NCBI RefSeq assembly: GCF_000426925.1
Contig: NZ_KE384668.1
Location: 62,705 to 110,541 of the forward strand
Reading direction: 5' to 3'
Length of the DNA stretch: 47,837 nucleotides
From: Dolichospermum circinale AWQC310F
Lineage (GTDB): Bacteria; Cyanobacteriota; Cyanobacteriia; Cyanobacteriales; Nostocaceae
This document shows, piece after piece, positions 26,879 to 34,458 of this stretch. The notes under the pieces were generated by a model. It had not been told where the DNA came from and did no database searches. It saw nothing but the letters and a program-made list of their open reading frames with translations. The number at the start of each line of letters is the position of its first letter. The stretch's first letter is position 1. The position numbers and the translations under genes were made by a program.

Positions 26879-27742
26879 ATGATTACAAATTCAGATATTA
26901 CAGCCACAGCTATTGCAGCCGCAACTATTTTAACAACCTTATCGCTGACTGGATGTACGATAGGTGAAACGCCCACTAGCACTAATACTGCTAGTCCTCA
27001 ACCAACTACCCAGCAGATAACACAACCACAATCTTTAGAGTTGGCTTTGAATAATCCCATGGTGTCTGCTAGACCGGTCACGAATCGTGAATCTGTTGGC
27101 ACTTTGATTCCACCGACTAAAGGTGCAGAACGATTGCTGGTCATACAAAAAGGACGAACAGACCCCTTTGGGCAAATTGTGGAATCAAGGACAAAAATCC
27201 CAGTTCCTACATTATTGCCCTTACCTACTATAATCAAACAACAACCAATGAATATAACGGCCAAGTCGGCAAAACTAAGTCCAATGAGGCAAAAACCGAC
27301 ACCAAAGACCGTACTGGCTAGTAAATCGGTTGCTAAACCAGTAACTAAAGTAGTCGCGTTAATATCCAAGTCGGCACAACCAAGGCCAATGAAGCAAAAA
27401 CCGACAAAAAAAACCATTCTACCACTAGCGCCACAGCCGAAAATAGCTAGAGCAGTTGTTGTGACTGGTATAGTTTTGATTGGTGAAGTACCCCAAGCAA
27501 TTATTAAAGCACCGAATGAGCCAACCAGTAGATATGTACAACCGGGACAAAGACTGATGAATGGCGTATTAGTGAAACGTATTGAAATGCGTCAAGGGAG
27601 TAATCCCACCGTAATTTTAGAAGAGTATGGGATTGAAGTTGTCAAACAGGTGGGAGAAAAACCTGTGGAAGAATCTAAACCTTTAACTAAAGCATCTGTT
27701 AGTAATTATATTGTGGTGCAAAAGCCGCACAGAGATTTATAG
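26879..27742 (+). CDS. Putative lipoprotein with PilP/GspC-like C-terminal domain
   Basis: This 287-residue protein has a lipobox LTGC at about 22-25 after a hydrophobic stretch rich in Ala/Thr. Residues 28-95 are Pro/Thr/Gln-rich. The GRTDPFGQI motif (about 96-104) resembles the RDPF signature of type IV pilus PilP. A basic proline-rich linker holds a tandem duplication (PMRQKPTPKTVL and PMKQKPTKKTIL). The C-terminal domain (about 190-270: VVVTGIVLIGEVPQAIIK, RYVQPGQRLMNGVLVKRIE) looks like the PilP/GspC beta-fold. It lies 190 bases after sigF and 2 bases before the next gene. The pilus role is inference. Confidence 0.55.
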   Translation: MITNSDITATAIAAATILTTLSLTGCTIGETPTSTNTASPQPTTQQITQPQSLELALNNPMVSARPVTNRESVGTLIPPTKGAERLLVIQKGRTDPFGQIVESRTKIPVPTLLPLPTIIKQQPMNITAKSAKLSPMRQKPTPKTVLASKSVAKPVTKVVALISKSAQPRPMKQKPTKKTILPLAPQPKIARAVVVTGIVLIGEVPQAIIKAPNEPTSRYVQPGQRLMNGVLVKRIEMRQGSNPTVILEEYGIEVVKQVGEKPVEESKPLTKASVSNYIVVQKPHRDL

Positions 27743-27744
27743 AT

Positions 27745-27981
27745 ATGGAAATACAAGAGAAAATAGAATTTCCTGGTTTACCTTTGGCGGTATATCGAGA
27801 AATAGCAGCCCATCTAAATCAGTTAGCAGGGGTAGAAGTGGGATTAATTTCTCAAACATCTTTAGAGTTTGATTATAACGAAAGTCAAATTGCTGGTTTA
27901 TGGATTTCGTGGCTACCAAACGCTCATGAGGAAGATAAAAAAAGATTTAAGCAAATAGTAGGTTACTATCAAAACCGCTAA
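27745..27981 (+). CDS. Small protein of unknown function in the PilP-like operon
   Basis: This 78-residue soluble protein starts MEIQEKIEFPGLPLAVYREIAAHLNQ and ends KKRFKQIVGYYQNR. The start codon is 2 bases after the stop of the PilP-like gene, so the two are certainly on one message and probably translationally coupled. No motif or membrane segment is recognised. A mixed fold with a central GVEVGLISQTSLEFDY beta hairpin is likely. Confidence 0.65.
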   Translation: MEIQEKIEFPGLPLAVYREIAAHLNQLAGVEVGLISQTSLEFDYNESQIAGLWISWLPNAHEEDKKRFKQIVGYYQNR

Positions 27982-28093
27982 ATCGCATTTTTTAGTAACT
28001 TCTGTTAAAAATCTTGATGATTTAGCAAATTGGGGAAGATTTTGCAGTAAGCTCAATTTGAATTGTAGTCAGACTTTACAGGACTTTATCATC

Positions 28094-28234
28094 ATGTCAA
28101 GTTCATTTTTGCCCACTGTGTTGGCTTATTCCTCCTTTTTGCCTTCTATTTTCGTTCCTCTCACCGGCTTAGTTTTACCAGCAGTAATTTTCGCATTTTT
28201 GTTTTCATACATTGAAAGTGAAGATATTGCTTAA
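28094..28234 (+). CDS. psaI: Photosystem I reaction centre subunit VIII
   Basis: This 46-residue single-span thylakoid protein at the PSI trimer interface helps anchor PsaL. The translation ends YSSFLPSIFVPLTGLVLPAV and then IFAFLFSYIESEDIA, matching PsaI: the LPSI.VPL.GLV.PA motif, a transmembrane helix and the acidic YIE.ED tail. The N-terminus has about 8 more residues than many PsaI proteins. It is monocistronic with a strong shared terminator. A psaL gene is not adjacent. Confidence 0.92.
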   Translation: MSSSFLPTVLAYSSFLPSIFVPLTGLVLPAVIFAFLFSYIESEDIA

Positions 28235-28293
28235 TTAGGCTATGGGTAATTGGTTACTTAGTTTTTACGCTAATTACCTATTTAGAAACTAAC

Positions 28294-28327
28294 AAAACCG
28301 CCTATCTCTATGAGGTAGGCGGTTTTT
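28294..28327. terminator. Bidirectional terminator between psaI and psbJ
   Basis: AAAACCGCCTA pairs perfectly with TAGGCGGTTTT around a 10-base loop, with T runs on both strands. It lies between the convergent psaI (stop 28234) and psbEFLJ (stop 28419) transcripts and should end both. Confidence 0.88.
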
Positions 28328-28418
28328 ATGATAATTTCTGAAGCAGGATTTCAAAAATGATGATCAAGCAAAAATTTAGTCTTTTGTATTTTTAATTGCT
28401 GCCTTTTTTCCGGTAGCA

Positions 28419-28538
28419 TTACATTGAAGAACCAATTCCTGCGTAAGATCCATAAAAGAAGATACCTACAACAGTGATGACACCTAAACCTGCGATCGTA
28501 GCGACGACCCACAGGGGAATTCTTCCACTTCCAGACAC
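28419..28538 (-). CDS. psbJ: Photosystem II protein J
   Basis: This 39-residue single-span PSII subunit near the QB site is needed for assembly. The translation reads [20 protein letters not shown] and then [19 protein letters not shown], the canonical PsbJ pattern including GRIPLW and the YG.Y end. The start codon is GTG at 28538. It is the last gene of psbEFLJ, separated from psbL by an unusually long 120-base spacer holding a heptamer array. Confidence 0.96.
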   Translation of the reverse strand: MSGSGRIPLWVVATIAGLGVITVVGIFFYGSYAGIGSSM

Positions 28539-28565
28539 AGTTTTTTCCTCACTTACAAAAATTGT

Positions 28566-28607
28566 CAGTTGTCATTCGTCAGTTGTCATTCGTCAGTTGT
28601 CAGTTGA
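28566..28607. repeat. Six-unit heptamer array inside the psbEFLJ operon
   Basis: Six consecutive heptamers on the plus strand read CAGTTGT, CATTCGT, CAGTTGT, CATTCGT, CAGTTGT, CAGTTGA. They lie in the psbL-psbJ spacer, within a normally compact operon, and would be transcribed in the psbEFLJ mRNA. Confidence 0.88.
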
Positions 28608-28658
28608 GAATTTTCTCCCACCTGTTACCTAACTAGCAACTGACGTTAAAAAGCCCAG

Positions 28659-28778
28659 TTAGTTAAAGAAGTAACTGGAAAATAAAATTCCCAGTACGAA
28701 GACCAAGAGTAGTCCTAGATAGAGAGAGGTACGGTTTAATTCAACTGGTTGTTGATTAGGATTAGGCGTTCTTTCCAT
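28659..28778 (-). CDS. psbL: Photosystem II protein L
   Basis: This 39-residue single-span PSII subunit sits at the monomer-monomer interface. The translation begins [20 protein letters not shown] and ends with [19 protein letters not shown], identical in layout to other PsbL proteins. The ATG is at 28778. It starts 9 bases after psbF and is clearly co-transcribed with it. Confidence 0.97.
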   Translation of the reverse strand: MERTPNPNQQPVELNRTSLYLGLLLVFVLGILFSSYFFN

Positions 28779-28787
28779 GATTAACTC

Positions 28788-28925
28788 CTAGCGTTGAATA
28801 AATTGCATTGAAGCGATCGCGCCCAAAAAGAATACAGTAGGGACAGCTAGGGTATGAACCGCAAGCCATCTGACTGTAAAAATGGGATAGGTAACTGGTT
28901 GATTGATGTTATTACCGCTAGCCAT
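28788..28925 (-). CDS. psbF: Cytochrome b559 beta subunit
   Basis: This 45-residue single-span protein shares one b-type haem with PsbE. The haem ligand is His24 in [19 protein letters not shown]. The N-terminus [16 protein letters not shown] is typical. It begins 9 bases after psbE stops. A HIP1 site overlaps its 3' end at 28813-28820. Confidence 0.97.
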   Translation of the reverse strand: MASGNNINQPVTYPIFTVRWLAVHTLAVPTVFFLGAIASMQFIQR

Positions 28926-28934
28926 GATGTCAAA

Positions 28935-29183
28935 TTACTTTCCAATAAAGGTTTCTACTTGTTGTTTTGCTTCAAAACGGTTTTTCACAATTGGTACTTC
29001 TTGACGAACCTGAGTAAAATACTCATTAGGACGTGGTGTACCAAAAACATCATAAGCCAGACCAGTGCTGACAAATAACCAACCGGCGACAAATAGTGCG
29101 GGGATGGTGATGCTGTGAATTACCCAGTAACGAATACTGGTAACAATGTCAGAAAACGGACGTTCTCCAGTGGTACCTGCCAT
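28935..29183 (-). CDS. psbE: Cytochrome b559 alpha subunit
   Basis: This 82-residue PSII core protein starts [20 protein letters not shown], with the haem ligand His23 in [15 protein letters not shown] and a lumenal tail including [13 protein letters not shown]. Together with PsbF it forms cytochrome b559, essential for PSII assembly and photoprotection. It is first of the psbEFLJ unit and follows ycf48 after 91 bases on the same strand, the usual cyanobacterial order. Confidence 0.98.
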   Translation of the reverse strand: MAGTTGERPFSDIVTSIRYWVIHSITIPALFVAGWLFVSTGLAYDVFGTPRPNEYFTQVRQEVPIVKNRFEAKQQVETFIGK

Positions 29184-29274
29184 TTATTTCACTCCCTTCT
29201 CAAAAACGATGATTAAGTTTATTATCCTACAAAGTTGAGACTTGAGTTACATACCACAGTTGAGTTGGGTGTAA

Positions 29275-30294
29275 TTAAGCTGCTGGGGCTGCTGTTGGCT
29301 CTGCTTTGGGGTTATATTTGAGTAAAACGCCGCGATCGCCAATTATAAAACCTTGATCGGGCTTAAAGAACACAATTTTGTAAAAATTAGCGGCTACTTT
29401 TTCTACATCACGGTCTTTTGTCCAGGTTTTCCCACCATCAGCACTGCTGAGTAAATTACCACTACCACCGCCAACCCAAATTTCATCAGGTGTGCGATAA
29501 GCCAAATCCAGTAAACCCCAACTTGTGGACAACTCTGGATATGTCGGCTCTAGCCACTCTTCTGTTTTAGTAGGATCACTGAATTGAACCTGTCCACCTC
29601 GTGCTAATAACCACAATTGTCCATCCTGAGTAAAACCCATATTTTCCAAACGACGGGAACTATTGCGGTTATGGGGTTGCCAAGCATTTTGACCAGGCTC
29701 CCAAGTCGAGTAAAAACTACCCTTAGCAGAAACAGCGATATACTTACCATCAGGGGATCGCTCGATGTTACGTACTACACCAAATGCTGCTTCCAGATTA
29801 GCTTTCCAATTTTGACCACCATCTGTAGTTTGGTAAATTGCCCCCAAATCGGTGGCCATTTCCGCCGTATTTGCACCTATGGCTGTAATAGCAATGGGGC
29901 TACCGGGTAACTTTTCGCTTAAAGCGATTCGTGACCAAGACTTACCCTCATCAGTAGTATGGAGTAGGAGAGAAGGTTCTCCAGCAATCCAGCCCTCTTG
30001 ACCGGCAAAACTGACAGAGTTAAAACGGTATCTAGGATCATCCAATTCTAATTTTAGCGGTTGCCAAGTCTCACCACCATCATTAGTTTCCAAAAGAGTG
30101 GCATTACCACCCACTAAATAACCATGTTGAGAATTATCAACAAAACCAATATCGAGCAATTTCGACTTTGTTGGTACATTAATCACCTGCCAGGGATTGT
30201 AGCTAATAGAAGGAACACTACTACACCCGATACAGGCCATAACTACTATTAACGCGGCAAAAAATCCTTGCCACTTTTTCACAATTGATTGCAT
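29275..30294 (-). CDS. ycf48: Photosystem II assembly factor Ycf48 (HCF136 homologue)
   Basis: This 339-residue lumenal lipoprotein helps D1 insertion and early PSII reaction-centre assembly. The signal peptide ends in the lipobox ACIGC (about 20-24). Seven beta-propeller blades follow, each with BNR-like patterns: TNDGGETWQPL, TTDEGKSWSRI, TTDGGQNWKA and SADGGKTWTK. Full length. It lies between rubA and psbE; all three serve PSII biogenesis and are probably one transcript. Confidence 0.96.
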   Translation of the reverse strand: MQSIVKKWQGFFAALIVVMACIGCSSVPSISYNPWQVINVPTKSKLLDIGFVDNSQHGYLVGGNATLLETNDGGETWQPLKLELDDPRYRFNSVSFAGQEGWIAGEPSLLLHTTDEGKSWSRIALSEKLPGSPIAITAIGANTAEMATDLGAIYQTTDGGQNWKANLEAAFGVVRNIERSPDGKYIAVSAKGSFYSTWEPGQNAWQPHNRNSSRRLENMGFTQDGQLWLLARGGQVQFSDPTKTEEWLEPTYPELSTSWGLLDLAYRTPDEIWVGGGSGNLLSSADGGKTWTKDRDVEKVAANFYKIVFFKPDQGFIIGDRGVLLKYNPKAEPTAAPAA

Positions 30295-30363
30295 CAGTAT
30301 TACTGAGGTTTTCCAGTTCAGGTTAAATGAGATTTGCGCTGCGGTAAATCAAGATAGCGGTTT

Positions 30364-30708
30364 TTACTGTAGTCCGTAGAGACTAATAAAAAACAAGAAG
30401 CCAAGGGCTAAAGCCCCAAAAATCAAAATGTTCTTTTGAGTTGGTGTGAGAGTATTAACACCTAAACCGTAACCTAAGTTTTCCTTAAAACCAGAGGCCG
30501 TACCTACTGGTCCAATATTCGCAAAAGCAGTTTTCTTAGCTATACAAACTGGACAGCGCCAATTTGCGGGTAGTTCTGCAAAAACTGTTCCGGGGGGAAT
30601 ATTGCTTTTGTCGTCTCCCTTCTCAGGTTCATAAACGTAACCGCAAGAACGACACTCGTAGCGGTCTAATACTGGAGTTTCCACAGCTTGTTCAGCTTGT
30701 TCACTCAT
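30364..30708 (-). CDS. rubA: Membrane-anchored rubredoxin RubA
   Basis: This 114-residue protein has a rubredoxin domain (about 12-65) with the two iron-binding CxxC motifs, YECRSCGY and WRCPVCIA, followed by a linker and a C-terminal membrane helix (about 92-112, ILIFGALALGFLFFISLYG). RubA is needed for PSII (and PSI) assembly, acting early with Ycf48 and cytochrome b559. It leads the rubA-ycf48-psbEFLJ cluster and is divergent from ndhCKJ across 261 bases. Confidence 0.95.
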   Translation of the reverse strand: MSEQAEQAVETPVLDRYECRSCGYVYEPEKGDDKSNIPPGTVFAELPANWRCPVCIAKKTAFANIGPVGTASGFKENLGYGLGVNTLTPTQKNILIFGALALGFLFFISLYGLQ

Positions 30709-30887
30709 GGCTTATAGTCTCGCTTCAGGGGAATTATTAAATATACGTTACAAATTATGACATAATTGCCGGAGTTTTCTATCACTCATTAAAAGGATTT
30801 CAATAGAATCAGGGGATGTAAATACAAATTCGGGAAAGCCCTAAAAGATATAATGTAAAAGAACATTATCCATATATTGCAGTCAAC

Positions 30888-30928
30888 AGTTATCAGGAAA
30901 CACCTATCAAACTATAAATCTGATAACT
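30888..30928. repeat. Inverted repeat in the ndhC leader
   Basis: AGTTATCAG at 30888-30896 pairs with CTGATAACT at 30920-30928 across a 23-base loop, 41 bases before the ndhC GTG. It could fold in the ndhC leader or be a regulator site. It also resembles the tandem CTGATAA repeats common in such genomes. Confidence 0.5.
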
Positions 30929-30969
30929 GATAGCTTATCCCCTTACACCATTAGCGGTAGAAACCCATT

Positions 30970-31332
30970 GTGTTTGTTCTTAGCGGTTACGAGTATCTTC
31001 TAGGCTTTTTCATCTTGTGTAGCCTAGTTCCAGTTCTAGCACTGTCAGCCTCAAAAATCCTGAGACCCGTTAGTACAAGTCTAGAAAAACGGACTACTTA
31101 CGAATGCGGACTAGAACCCATTGGCGGAGCTTGGATTCAGTTCAACATTCGCTACTATATGTTCGCCCTGGTCTTCGTTGTTTTTGACGTAGAAACAGTA
31201 TTTTTGTATCCTTGGGCCGTTGCTTTTAACCGCCTGGGTTTATTGGCATTTATCGAAGCCCTAATCTTTATTTCGATACTCATCATCGCCTTAGTTTACG
31301 CATGGCGTAAAGGAGCTTTAGAATGGTCGTAA
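30970..31332 (+). CDS. ndhC: NAD(P)H-quinone oxidoreductase subunit 3
   Basis: This 120-residue membrane subunit of NDH-1 (cyclic electron flow, respiration) has three transmembrane helices (about 8-28, 63-83 and 92-112). The conserved loop [15 protein letters not shown] lies between the first two, and [19 protein letters not shown] follows. The start codon is GTG at 30970. It heads the ndhC-ndhK-ndhJ operon and overlaps ndhK by 10 bases. Confidence 0.97.
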   Translation: MFVLSGYEYLLGFFILCSLVPVLALSASKILRPVSTSLEKRTTYECGLEPIGGAWIQFNIRYYMFALVFVVFDVETVFLYPWAVAFNRLGLLAFIEALIFISILIIALVYAWRKGALEWS

Positions 31333-32060
31333 ATTCTAATATTACCACCCCAGACAAAGAGCAAATCATCAACCCCATTCAACGCCCTACAGTCACCCAT
31401 GAACTGTCAGAAAACGTCATTTTAACTACCGTTGATGACCTTTACAACTGGGCGCGGCTTTCTAGTTTGTGGCCTTTACTATTCGGTACAGCTTGCTGCT
31501 TCATCGAATTTGCGGCTTTAATCGGCTCTCGTTTTGACTTTGACCGTTTTGGGTTAATTCCTCGTTGCAGCCCCCGCCAAGCCGATTTACTCATCACTGC
31601 GGGAACAATTACCATGAAGATGGCACCCCAATTAGTGCGTCTTTATGAACAAATGCCCGAACCTAAGTATGTAATTGCCATGGGTGCTTGTACAATTACT
31701 GGAGGGATGTTTAGCGTTGACTCACCCACAGCAGTACGTGGAGTGGATAAGCTAATTCCCGTAGATGTATATTTACCTGGTTGTCCGCCTCGTCCTGAAG
31801 CGATTATTGACGCAATTATTAAACTGCGGAAAAAAATCGCTAACGATTCTATGCAAGAACGGGATAACATCAAGCAAGTTCACCGTTACTACAGTACAAC
31901 TCATAATCTGAAGCCAGTTCCCGAAATCTTAACTGGTAAGTATATGCAGTCAGAAACCCGTTTCAATCCTCCCAAAGAATTGACAGAAGCAATTGGTATG
32001 GCTGTACCCCCAGCTTTGTTGACAGCAAAGACCCAGAAGGAGGAACAAGCGCGTGGCTGA
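31323..32060 (+). CDS. ndhK: NAD(P)H-quinone oxidoreductase subunit K
   Basis: This 245-residue peripheral-arm subunit carries the N2 [4Fe-4S] cluster. The cysteine ligands are Cys58 and Cys59 ([10 protein letters not shown]), Cys123 ([10 protein letters not shown]) and Cys154 (YLPGCPPRP). The C-terminal 60 residues are an extension typical of cyanobacterial NdhK. It overlaps both neighbours (10 bases with ndhC, 8 bases with ndhJ), implying translational coupling. Confidence 0.97.
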   Translation: MVVNSNITTPDKEQIINPIQRPTVTHELSENVILTTVDDLYNWARLSSLWPLLFGTACCFIEFAALIGSRFDFDRFGLIPRCSPRQADLLITAGTITMKMAPQLVRLYEQMPEPKYVIAMGACTITGGMFSVDSPTAVRGVDKLIPVDVYLPGCPPRPEAIIDAIIKLRKKIANDSMQERDNIKQVHRYYSTTHNLKPVPEILTGKYMQSETRFNPPKELTEAIGMAVPPALLTAKTQKEEQARG

Positions 32061-32577
32061 AGAATCTAAACCAGTTCCCGCAGCAGAAGCGTCTCTAGTC
32101 AAAGCCGGTAAAATTTCCCAATGGTTGACGGAAAATGGCTTTTTCCATGAGTTTTTAGAACTTGATGCTAACGGAGTAGAGATCATTAAAGTCCCTGCAA
32201 GTTTTCTACTACCCATTTCTACAGCTTTGTATGCTTATGGGTTTAATTATCTCCAGTTTCAGGGGGGTATTGACTTGGGAGCGGGAGAAGACTTAGTAAG
32301 TGTTTATCATTTACTCAAAGTTAGCGATAATGCTGACCGTCCTGAAGAAATCAGGGTAAAAGTATTTTTACCGAGGGAAAATCCCGTTGTACCTTCAGTT
32401 TACTGGATTTGGAAAACAGCGGACTGGCAAGAACGGGAAAGCTATGATATGTATGGTATCTTCTATGAAGGTCATCCTAACTTAAAGCGGATTTTGATGC
32501 CAGAAGATTGGGTAGGTTGGCCTTTGCGGAAAGATTACATCTCACCTGATTTTTACGAGTTACAAAACGCTTATTAA
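32053..32577 (+). CDS. ndhJ: NAD(P)H-quinone oxidoreductase subunit J
   Basis: This 174-residue peripheral-arm subunit is the NuoC/30-kDa homologue. The conserved end block [20 protein letters not shown] and then [16 protein letters not shown] is present. The start codon is GTG at 32053 inside the ndhK tail, and the N-terminal 20 residues are variable. A terminator follows. Confidence 0.97.
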   Translation: MAEESKPVPAAEASLVKAGKISQWLTENGFFHEFLELDANGVEIIKVPASFLLPISTALYAYGFNYLQFQGGIDLGAGEDLVSVYHLLKVSDNADRPEEIRVKVFLPRENPVVPSVYWIWKTADWQERESYDMYGIFYEGHPNLKRILMPEDWVGWPLRKDYISPDFYELQNAY

Positions 32578-32612
32578 GCATTGCTGGAATTGAGTTTTCA
32601 GTAGTAACAATT

Positions 32613-32643
32613 AACCCCTTTCCATTCCTGGAGGGGGTTTTTA
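32613..32643 (+). terminator. Rho-independent terminator of ndhCKJ
   Basis: AACCCC at 32613-32618 pairs with GGGGTT, extended by an inner CCA/TGG pair, and is followed by TTTT. It lies about 36 bases after the ndhJ stop. Confidence 0.8.
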
Positions 32644-32748
32644 AATCTTTTATGGAACAATTTTGATCATAAACGCAAGATAAAAATCATAAATGTTGGG
32701 TTTCGTTACCTCAACCCAACCTACTTAAAGTTTATTAAACAAAATTTA

Positions 32749-34260
32749 TTAAAAATCTAACTCTATTTGATTCACTCTTACTTCTTTTTGTTTTTCCGCA
32801 CTTTTGAGAACTTCATAACTTAAACGAATATTTAATCTTTGTTGATCTTCAATTATCTCTTTAATGGTGACGATTTGGATTTTGTCGCAAGTATGACTCA
32901 TGTATTTACTCTGATAAAAACCAGCAGATTTTGCGGTTTTTAGCATATCTTTAGTAGGTTCTTCTAGGGTGATAAATATGGCTAGACTAGCAGTTTCTAG
33001 GGTCATTGTTCCTAGTAAATCTCGGATATCTCCCGATTTAACTTTACCAGATTTAACTTGAAAAATTATCTTTTCTGGGTCATTTTTATCACCTTGAAAA
33101 TAAACAATTCCATCTATACCTTTATCTGCACCTTTTTTAGCGTTAATGACTGCTTTATTATTAGTATAAGTTAAAATTGCCCATTTTTCAAATTCTTTAC
33201 GAGTGCGATCATCTGTTTTATTTGCTAATGCTCTTGCACTTTCTATATCTTTAGGAATACCATGAAGTTTAATGGTTTTTAAAACTCCTGGAAAACTATC
33301 TTCTAATCTTTTTAAGATTAAGCTAATGCTTTGATAGGTAATATCAATTCCTATCCATTGTCTATCTAATTTTTGGCACACTGCGACGGTTGTACCACAT
33401 CCACAATAGGCATCTAATACTATATCATTTTCGTTAGAACTGGCTTTAATTATTCTTTCTAATAATGCTTCTGGTTTTTGTGTTGGGTATCCTAAACGTT
33501 CTGTTGCTGACGGATTAATTGCTTGTATATCTATCCATACATCCATAGGTGTTAATCCTTCATCTAAATACCAACGATATTGTTTTCCACTTTTTCGAGG
33601 TGAAAAATCTTCATAATATTCTCTACCATCTTCATCTACACCATATTTTAAATGTGCTGTGCCTATTTTTCTTGGTATTGAAATTTCATTTCTATTAAAC
33701 AAATAATTTTTGGTTTTAGAATACCATAAAATAACATCATGTTTTCTTAAAAATCTTGATTTTCCTTTTCCTCCGGTGTTATAACTCCAAATAATTTCAT
33801 TCTGAAACTCTCCTCTCTGAGAACAAAAGACACCATCTAAAATCAACTTTAAATAATGACTCGCAGTGGGATCACAATGTAAATAAAAACTCCCCGTAGG
33901 TTTCAAAACGCGATGAATTTCTGTTATCCTTAAAGTCATACTCACCAAATAAGCCAGTAAACTTCCTTTTCCTAAAACATTACTCAAACCTGTAATTAAA
34001 GCAATACATTGTTGAGTAAATAAACCATGATAATTAATGAGGATTTCATTTATTCCATGAATAGCGTGATCATCCCATTCCCAAGTGTCAATAAATGCTT
34101 GCGCTTGTGCTTTATCTTCTGCACCGATATTATTATAAATTTGATTGTAATTCCGTTTAGAATTAAAGGGAGGATCAATATAACATAAGTCCACAGACTC
34201 ATCTTTTATGTAACGTCTTAAAACTTCTAAATTGTCCCCATAATAAAGTTGGTTAACCAT
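32749..34260 (-). CDS. Beta-class DNA methyltransferase fused to an Mrr-like nuclease domain
   Basis: This 503-residue protein has catalytic motif IV DPPF at 29-32 before SAM motif I LDAYCGCGTT at 282-291, the permuted beta-class order of N4-cytosine or N6-adenine methylases. YPTQKPEALLERI (about 258-270) precedes motif I as expected. Residues about 355-470 form a second domain with KGADKGIDGIVYF (Asp383) and FQVKSGKV (Gln401, Lys403), the D-QxK form of the PD-(D/E)XK site seen in Mrr enzymes. One protein may therefore both methylate and cut. It is AT-rich, lacks HIP1, and is divergent from a STAND ATPase 198 bases away. The recognition sequence is unknown. Confidence 0.88.
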   Translation of the reverse strand: MVNQLYYGDNLEVLRRYIKDESVDLCYIDPPFNSKRNYNQIYNNIGAEDKAQAQAFIDTWEWDDHAIHGINEILINYHGLFTQQCIALITGLSNVLGKGSLLAYLVSMTLRITEIHRVLKPTGSFYLHCDPTASHYLKLILDGVFCSQRGEFQNEIIWSYNTGGKGKSRFLRKHDVILWYSKTKNYLFNRNEISIPRKIGTAHLKYGVDEDGREYYEDFSPRKSGKQYRWYLDEGLTPMDVWIDIQAINPSATERLGYPTQKPEALLERIIKASSNENDIVLDAYCGCGTTVAVCQKLDRQWIGIDITYQSISLILKRLEDSFPGVLKTIKLHGIPKDIESARALANKTDDRTRKEFEKWAILTYTNNKAVINAKKGADKGIDGIVYFQGDKNDPEKIIFQVKSGKVKSGDIRDLLGTMTLETASLAIFITLEEPTKDMLKTAKSAGFYQSKYMSHTCDKIQIVTIKEIIEDQQRLNIRLSYEVLKSAEKQKEVRVNQIELDF

Positions 34261-34352
34261 TGTTTTTACACAATTATTTTTGCTTCAATTACCCCTGATT
34301 AATCAGTTTTATACTAAATGACTTTTTTGTCATGTCAGAAAATGCTTGATAT

Positions 34353-34439
34353 TACCTGATGTTTTGTTACAGAATATTAAAAAAATACCTGAAAATACCT
34401 GATAAATTGCCAACAAATTGAGTTATAATGGCTAAAAAT
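34353..34439. promoter_or_regulatory. Candidate operator (three TACCTGA repeats) and -10 box
   Basis: The heptamer TACCTGA occurs three times in the same orientation at 34353-34359, 34386-34392 and 34396-34402. The last two are exactly 10 bp (one helical turn) apart and the first is 33 bp away. A perfect TATAAT lies at 34434-34439, 20 bases before the STAND gene ATG. The site sits between the divergent methyltransferase and STAND genes and could control both. No regulator gene is identified. Confidence 0.5.
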
Positions 34440-34458
34440 ATTACCTAAGCTCGGTTTT

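Noticed and set aside
28854-29078. Plus-strand 74-codon frame.
   Set aside because: Lies entirely over psbF and psbE, which are certain on the minus strand.
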